IMG/VR virus record: IMGVR_UViG_3300048919_000583
Span: 1 to 45,540 of that record
Reading direction: 5' to 3' (one strand)
DNA from: a virus
DNA: 45,540 nt
Shown here: positions 41,448 through 45,540 of the stretch, in pieces
How positions within the stretch are numbered: the stretch's first letter is position 1
Layout of the letters: each line of letters begins with the position of its first letter
Notes under the pieces: generated by a model
Database searches by the model: none
Told to the model about the DNA's origin: nothing
Seen by the model: only the letters and a program-made list of their open reading frames with translations
Position numbers and translations under genes: made by a program

Positions 41448-41473
41448 CCTGGTTTGCAGTTGTCGAACTGGTT
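41448..41473 (+). repeat. 26-bp direct repeat, copy 2 (right of the HEPN-like gene)
   Basis: Identical to 40640-40665. Downstream sequence remains loosely similar for another few bases (GGTTGCTGCC versus GGTTATTGGC), then diverges. Confidence 0.85.
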
Positions 41474-41542
41474 GCTGCCTGCGGTGGAGGCCAGCAAGCG
41501 AACCATAACCGCCATTCGTTTGGGATAGCTAAGCTGCTGACT

Positions 41543-42451
41543 CTAAAAATCTGACCGAATGTCTGTCGCGTCTAGAGAATCATGATCCTGGAAAGTATCT
41601 GCTGCAGGGTTATCCTCATGATCGTGCCAGTCGCCCGTGTCAACTATCAACGAATCTTCGACGAACTCCAGCGCCTCAGGATCTGGATTTGCCGCTTCAC
41701 AGGTCAATTCGCAGGTGTATTCGAAGGATTCATCCAGTTCGGCTCCATCGCCTCTTCTGAAATCAGAGTTGGATCCCCACTGCAATGTCACGCCCAGGCT
41801 ACCGCTTACTTTGATATGCACGGTCTCCGAGGTGATACAGGTAACCTCGTGCGAATCCACATAGATTTGCTCGAGAGAATAGTGCGTGGCTAGCTCGTCA
41901 ACACCGTCCAAACTTTCCCCGACAATCTGCTGAACCGTTGCATCAGTGATCGCACTTGATAAGCGATCTCCGACGGCGGCTCTGCATTCCTGAATGCAGG
42001 CCATCAGAACGGCCACGGCTTCGATTGTTTCCTGTGCGAGGTGCTCGATGTCGTCGTCTTCCAACTGGAAAACTTCCGGTGTGATGTGGACGTACCCGTT
42101 CAAACGGGTTACGGCATCTCGAAGCTCATTGAACTCTTGAGCGAAGTCCAACCGGAGTTTTGTCCGCACGTAGTGATTGGAAAGTCCTCCCTGCGTTGCA
42201 TACACACACCGCTCGACTCGCGTTACCTGCGGGACAACACCTTCTGCCTTCTGCTGCCACCATATGCACTTTTTCACCTCGGCATCTGGAGCAAGGCGCT
42301 TCAGAGTGTGGCCCACCAGCTCGCGCATAGCGAAGGCGAAGTTATGAAAGCGCAGCCTGTTCCTGCGGTCTTCGAGGTTCAATATCGCAGCTTCGTACAG
42401 CTCACGCTCGAACTGAGCATCACCGATTAGCTGCAAAATCCTCTCGTCCAT
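41543..42451 (-). CDS. acidic protein of unknown function, second right-end cargo gene
   Basis: A 302-aa cytosolic protein. The N-terminal part (LEDRRNRLRFHNFAFAMRELVGHTLKRLAPDAEVKKCIWWQ, then VYATQGGLSNHYV and LRLDFAQEFNELRDAVTRLNGYVHI) looks like a conserved domain. It reminds me of families annotated as pPIWI-associating nuclease domains, but I cannot confirm that. The last about 80 residues are strongly acidic and Asp/His-rich. I start at the third Met (42451), because GGAG lies six bases upstream; earlier ATGs exist at 42463 and 42475. Placed beside the HEPN-like gene at the prophage right end, it could be defence cargo. Confidence 0.6.
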   Translation of the reverse strand: MDERILQLIGDAQFERELYEAAILNLEDRRNRLRFHNFAFAMRELVGHTLKRLAPDAEVKKCIWWQQKAEGVVPQVTRVERCVYATQGGLSNHYVRTKLRLDFAQEFNELRDAVTRLNGYVHITPEVFQLEDDDIEHLAQETIEAVAVLMACIQECRAAVGDRLSSAITDATVQQIVGESLDGVDELATHYSLEQIYVDSHEVTCITSETVHIKVSGSLGVTLQWGSNSDFRRGDGAELDESFEYTCELTCEAANPDPEALEFVEDSLIVDTGDWHDHEDNPAADTFQDHDSLDATDIRSDF

Positions 42452-42614
42452 ATTCTTCTCCATGTTGGCGATCATTCAGGATCATCTCTCAGAGCGGGGA
42501 TAGAAGTCACCTGAAAGCAAAGTAGAAGGATGTTGACGCTTCATGCGGGTCACCCCGGTGGGCACCAGCGGCAGCCTTGGGTCGTTAACAGTCTCGCGTT
42601 TAGATACAGTAGAA

Positions 42615-42764
42615 ATGGGGCGATTCCCTATCCTCTCTGGAGTTTCTTTGATTGGACAGACTCTAATCGGAATGGCGGTCTTTGCTGTTTTCTTGCTTGA
42701 TTTTTGCTACAGCAATGATTGGTTTGCTGATAAGTATATGAAATATAGGAATTATTATTTTTAA
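42615..42764 (+). CDS. possible small membrane protein
   Basis: A 49-aa reading frame from the ATG at 42615, with one hydrophobic stretch (SLIGQTLIGMAVFAVFLLDF) and a Tyr-rich tail. No good ribosome site is visible. It could be a chance frame; the hydrophobic segment is the only argument for it. Confidence 0.25.
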   Translation: MGRFPILSGVSLIGQTLIGMAVFAVFLLDFCYSNDWFADKYMKYRNYYF

Positions 42765-42992
42765 TGCGCCCGATCCATCATCGGATCGACTGAGTTGGTG
42801 AGGGGGCGAAGGGGTAGAGCTAGAGGCTTATCGAGCGGCGGCTGTCGTTGTGTTCTGAGCCTCTTAGGGGCGCAAATCAGTTCCGCAATCAAAATCAGGA
42901 CCCGCGTAGGCCGTGGGTTGCAGCCTTTCTAGGCAATGGTACTTGCGGAACGGATATGTCACTAACTGACTGAAAATCATGAAGTTTTACCT
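42765..42992. other. gene-free right arm next to att
   Basis: About 230 bases with no gene. It holds a 9-bp inverted repeat, GTTCCGCAA (42880-42888) and TTGCGGAAC (42943-42951), separated by 54 bases. Being the phage arm beside the att core, integrase arm-type or excisionase sites would be expected here; the inverted repeat is a candidate. Confidence 0.4.
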
Positions 42993-43046
42993 GGATTGCA
43001 AATCCGCCTACGCCGGTTCGATTCCGACCTCGGCCTCCACCCTTGA
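42993..43046 (+). other. att site: tRNA-Cys 3' half (attR of main prophage / attL of remnant)
   Basis: 42993-43039 reads as the 3' 47 bases of a tRNA-Cys: anticodon loop TTGCAAA (42996-43002, anticodon GCA), T-arm GGTTCGATTCC and acceptor CTCGGCC-T-CCA. No matching 5' half (GGCCGAG) lies upstream, so it is a fragment, not a gene. The bases 43001-43046 recur perfectly at 45495-45540. This is the classic product of integration into a tRNA 3' end. Confidence 0.85.
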
Positions 43047-43049
43047 AAA

Positions 43050-43079
43050 CCCCGTAGATTAACGTCTACGGGGTTTTTT
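43050..43079. terminator. intrinsic terminator after the att core
   Basis: CCCCGTAGA-TTAACG-TCTACGGGG, a perfect nine-pair stem, followed by six T on the plus strand; on the minus strand it is followed by four T. It can end both tRNA-side and integrase-remnant transcripts. Confidence 0.8.
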
Positions 43080-43116
43080 ACTGCCTGTATGAAAGTGCTG
43101 GCGTACCAAAACTTTC

Positions 43117-43966
43117 CTATTTCGTCGGGTTTGCGATGGCGCCAACTCGAACGTAAATCTTCTTTGTGGTCTCCTGTTTTGAGTGTCCGAGAAGCCGGCT
43201 CGCGTCGTCCAGGTCGAGAATTTCAGATGCCGCCTTCGGTCGGATATCACGGAACTGAAACCCTGCGATTTTCTTAGCCAGGCCCTGGTCGCCTTGTTCG
43301 ATAGCCTCAGCCACGGCTTTTGACCTGGGCGTCGTCCCATCTCTGGCATAGCATGCGCTCGGAGACCTTCTTCCCCGACTTGCTCACGATCAAATAGCCA
43401 GAGTTTATTTTTTTCGGTCTGGCAATAATTCTCTCGATGAGCAGGCCCAAGCTATTTTTCTGGCCATCGACCTCCATGAGGATTCGGATCTTCTTGGAAG
43501 TCTTGCCTTGGCCAACGCGCAGATACACTCCCTCCACATCATCGACACGCATTAGTCGGACATCGGCTGGGCGCTGGCCGGTCAGGTAGGCCAGATCCAT
43601 TGCCTCCTGCAGTTCAATTTCGCCTTTCTGGTAGACCGCCTTCCATACCGCGTCGTTTGCGTAATAGTCGCGCGGCGTTTCCTTGTTCTTACGAACGCCC
43701 TGGCAGGGGGTCTCTCTGTTGGTCAAACCCCATTCGCGCGCAATATTGAAGACGTGAGACAGTAAGGCGATTTCTCTGTTGGCTCTGGTTTTCGCGGATC
43801 GCTTATCGCGATAGGCAGCAATCATCGATGGCGTAATCGCATCCACCGGTATCTCGTCAAAAACTGGCCTTAGCTGCCTCAATTCGGCCTTGTTGTCCTT
43901 CTGAGTGCGCTCCGACTTTTTCGGGATGATGTCGCGCATGTACCTATGGGTCTTCCTTGGGCGCAT
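43117..43966 (-). pseudogene. integrase pseudogene of the remnant element
   Basis: A relative of the intact integrase at 3760-4824, sharing blocks such as NREIALLSHVF, NKETPRDYYA, LAYLTGQRPADV, FRDIRPKAASEI and LLGH. Two lesions are visible. After MRPRKTH the sequence jumps to RYMRDIIPKK, lacking about 70 N-terminal residues (the arm-binding domain). At about 43312 an extra A in GTCAAAAGCC (AAA would restore the frame) shifts the C-terminal 65 codons, which carry the catalytic R, H and Y, out of frame. It is therefore inactive. The gene ends 70 bases from the att core. Confidence 0.9.
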
Positions 43967-43967
43967 T

Positions 43968-44042
43968 TCATCTCACTCGCGACAAATCAAAGTTCCAGGT
44001 GGGGACTTCAGCGGGCGGGTTGCTTTGCCCGCCATCGCCGGC
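43968..44042 (-). pseudogene. C-terminal scrap of a DUF4224 gene
   Basis: Reads SNPPAEVPTWNFDLSRVR then stop, corresponding to the DUF4224 end ETWTLDLSKVG of the main prophage, one base before the integrase remnant start. The N-terminal two thirds are missing. Confidence 0.65.
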
Positions 44043-44069
44043 AGGCTTTCCGATTGTTGAGTGGGGTGT

Positions 44070-44393
44070 TTAGAGTTGTTGCAGGATTCGCTGGCCGATC
44101 CAGCGGACGACGGTGACTGCCTTGCTGTTACCGATCGCCTTGTAGCGTGGGCCGTCTGGGCATTCGCTGGCAGGCTTGCCGCGCCAGGGGATTAGGGTGT
44201 AGTCCTCGGGCATGCCTTGGAGGCGTTCGCACTCGCGTGGGGTGGAGCGCCGAATACTGGAATTCGCGAGGATATGTGGTGTGCCGCCTGGGTCTGGTGC
44301 GTGATCGCCTGCTTGTAGGGTATGAGTATTCGCACCGCCCAGGGCCTGGTATCGGAGAGGGCTCCAGTCATGTCTGTGAACGTCCTGATTCAC
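44070..44393 (-). pseudogene. C-terminal fragment of a DNA cytosine methyltransferase
   Basis: The last about 65 residues match C5-methylase ends: RRSTPRECERLQGMPEDYTLIPWRGKP, then CPDGPRYKAIGNSKAVTVVRWIGQRI, covering motifs IX-X. The catalytic PCQ and ENV motifs are absent, so it cannot methylate. The upstream 40 residues are only loosely similar to the family. It is a deletion remnant; phages with this integrase type often carry such a methylase nearby. Confidence 0.8.
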
Positions 44394-44423
44394 GTATGCG
44401 ACACTGTGCTATCTCACTAGGGA

Positions 44424-44966
44424 ATGGAATGTTTACAAATGGTCCAATTGTTAGCGGTGTCCGGAAGCATTCGCGCAGCATCTTCTAACTCTGCACTGCT
44501 ACGTGCGGCTGAGGTGTTGAGCCCTGAGGGGGTGTCGATCAAGCACTATCTGGCGGTTGGTCAATTGCCGCACTTCGATCCGGACCTGGCTGATGATCCG
44601 CCGCAGAGCGTCAGAGAGTTACGGGCTTTGGTGGGTAAGGTAGATGGCATCCTTATTTCGTGCCCTGAGTATGCTCGTGGAATACCTGGTTCTTTCAAGA
44701 ATGCCTTAGATTGGCTTGTGGCCAGCCATGAATTTCCTGGTAAGCCGGTTGCACTGTTTAACGCTTCACCTCGTGCGAGTCATGCCCAAGCGGCGCTTCG
44801 TTTGGTGCTGAACACCATGTCCGCAATAGTTGTCGAGCCTGCGTCGATAACTGTGAATCTGCTCGCAAAGGGAATGAATGAGGCGGACATCGCAGGGAGC
44901 CCAGAGATCAGTAAGCAGATCGTCTCGGCATTGGTTGCATTCAAGAGCCACATTGAGGTCATGTAG
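44424..44966 (+). CDS. NADPH-dependent FMN reductase family protein
   Basis: A 180-aa flavodoxin-like reductase. The FMN phosphate loop is SGSIRAASSNSALLRAA (about 13-29), and PEYARGIPGSFKNALDWLV (about 78-96) is the second flavin-binding block. Such enzymes reduce FMN or quinones with NAD(P)H. The gene appears intact, with start at 44424 (GGAA upstream) or 44439. A metabolic gene lying between phage fragments is odd: it is either cargo or host DNA captured during the deletion that formed the remnant. Confidence 0.85.
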   Translation: MECLQMVQLLAVSGSIRAASSNSALLRAAEVLSPEGVSIKHYLAVGQLPHFDPDLADDPPQSVRELRALVGKVDGILISCPEYARGIPGSFKNALDWLVASHEFPGKPVALFNASPRASHAQAALRLVLNTMSAIVVEPASITVNLLAKGMNEADIAGSPEISKQIVSALVAFKSHIEVM

Positions 44967-44985
44967 GAATCGCGAAGGTGAGCGA

Positions 44986-45540
44986 ATGAACAGGCCTGTG
45001 CCTCCCCTCTCACTGCTTGAGCTAACCGATTTGTCCGACTTCGGTACCCTACGCATCAATCTGCCGGCAGCTACCAGCGGCTGGCTGCTCAGGGTGACCC
45101 GCATCACCTCGAACCAGAACAACAACAAAATTGCCGACATCATGCAGATCGCGGGTTTCACCGAGGTCATCGATGCAAAGCTGCGCTACCCGAACACCGC
45201 GCTGCTCTACATCGAGTTCTCGGCCGAGCAGTTCCGTAGCATCCCAGCCGTCACAGTGGAGACCAAGCTGAAGAGGGTTCTTGTGCCGGCCAACTACAAC
45301 CCTGTGGCTAGGACCTACTCCGGTATCTGGGACGGTAGCTTCAAGTTGGCCTGGACTGACAACCCAACCTGGATGACCTACGACATCACTGTCAGTGACC
45401 GCTTCGGTCTAGGCCGCCGCATCAAGCCGTGGATGGTGGACAAGTGGGAGCTCTACCGGATCTCCCAGTATTGCGACCAACTGGTACCGGACGGAATCCG
45501 CCTACGCCGGTTCGATTCCGACCTCGGCCTCCACCCTTGA
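44986..45540 (+). pseudogene. fragment of a lambda J-like tail tip protein ending in the att site
   Basis: A 184-codon reading frame. Its core (GWLLRVTRITSNQNNNKIADIMQIAGFTEVIDAKLRYPNTALLYIEF, VPANYNPVARTYSGIWDGSFKLAWTDNPTWMTYDI, RFGLGRRI, DKWELYRISQYCDQLVPDG) matches an internal part of the lambda gpJ central tail fibre, which is normally over 1000 residues. Both ends are lost. After VPDG the frame enters the att core and ends by chance 14 residues later. It shows that the remnant came from a siphovirus-type prophage, unlike the main contractile phage. The ATG has GGTGAG upstream, but expression would be meaningless. Confidence 0.85.
45495..45540 (+). other. second copy of the att core (attR of the remnant)
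   Basis: A perfect 46-base direct repeat of 43001-43046, containing the tRNA-Cys T-arm and acceptor with CCA. Identity begins just after the anticodon, so strand exchange lies in or near the anticodon stem-loop. The match may continue beyond the window. Confidence 0.9.

Noticed and set aside
42543-42764. 73-codon frame at the right end
   Set aside because: There is no ribosome site and the N-terminal part looks random. Only the shorter membrane-like frame from 42615 is kept, at low confidence.
42993-43039. Possible complete tRNA-Cys gene
   Set aside because: Only the 3' half is present; no GGCCGAG acceptor strand or D-arm lies upstream.

Overview
The window is Pseudomonas-type DNA. It is dominated by one apparently complete temperate prophage with a contractile tail, followed by the remnant of a second element integrated in tandem. 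The genus assignment rests on three things: a PrtN-type pyocin-activator protein, a LydA-type holin and HK97-head/Mu-tail gene order familiar from Pseudomonas prophages, and a tRNA-Cys 3' end used as attachment site. Most phage genes are GC-rich. Several cargo genes are clearly more AT-rich, judged by eye.

Layout. (1) 1-3669: a low-GC three-gene operon of a DGQHR (DndB/ParB-like) protein, an unrecognised 448-aa helical protein and a Dam/DpnII-type adenine methylase. (2) 3760-8082, minus strand: integrase, DUF4224 protein, then small early genes including a PrtN-like activator and a KilAC-domain protein. One plus-strand cargo gene (5165-5788) is embedded here. (3) 8118-11829: the immunity region. 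Two operator clusters with ATCAAC/GTTGAT half-sites flank a helicase-nuclease gene, a LexA/CI-type repressor and a Cro-like gene. (4) 12158-15463: CII-like regulator, TraR zinc finger, TOPRIM/VapE replication protein and a Q-like antiterminator. (5) 15957-17150: a minus-strand membrane protein, holin and HNH nuclease. (6) 17325-25363: HK97-like packaging and head genes. (7) 25430-26602: two moron genes with their own terminator. (8) 26662-38219: Mu/SfV-like contractile tail, with a programmed -1 frameshift in the tail assembly chaperone, baseplate, a low-GC tail fibre and its chaperone. (9) 38269-40541: GH19 endolysin, Rz/Rz1, a structured RNA resembling C4 antisense RNA, a second adenine methylase and a small protein. 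(10) 40771-42451: right-end cargo, namely a HEPN-like gene flanked by 26-bp direct repeats and an acidic 302-aa protein.

At 42993-43046 a tRNA-Cys 3' half marks the right att of this prophage. Immediately beyond it begins a degraded relative: an integrase pseudogene with an internal deletion and a frameshift, scraps of DUF4224 and cytosine methylase, an FMN reductase and a lambda-J-like tail fragment. That fragment runs straight into a second copy of the 46-bp att core at the window end. In the remnant, int and att lie about 70 bp apart. In the main prophage no att core lies beside int, and the three-gene cassette occupies that place. I therefore infer that the cassette is prophage cargo in the int-att interval and that attL lies upstream of the window.

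How the genes work together: repression by the S24 repressor at two operators maintains lysogeny, and SOS cleavage would induce it. VapE/Q drive replication and late expression, and the head, tail and lysis genes then make a myovirus particle. The cargo genes (1-3669, 5165-5788, 8255-10747, 25430-26602, 40771-42451) sit in classic moron positions. The best candidates for a new anti-phage system are the DGQHR-methylase cassette and the single-gene helicase-nuclease in the immunity region. All family calls come from reading motifs; no database was consulted.
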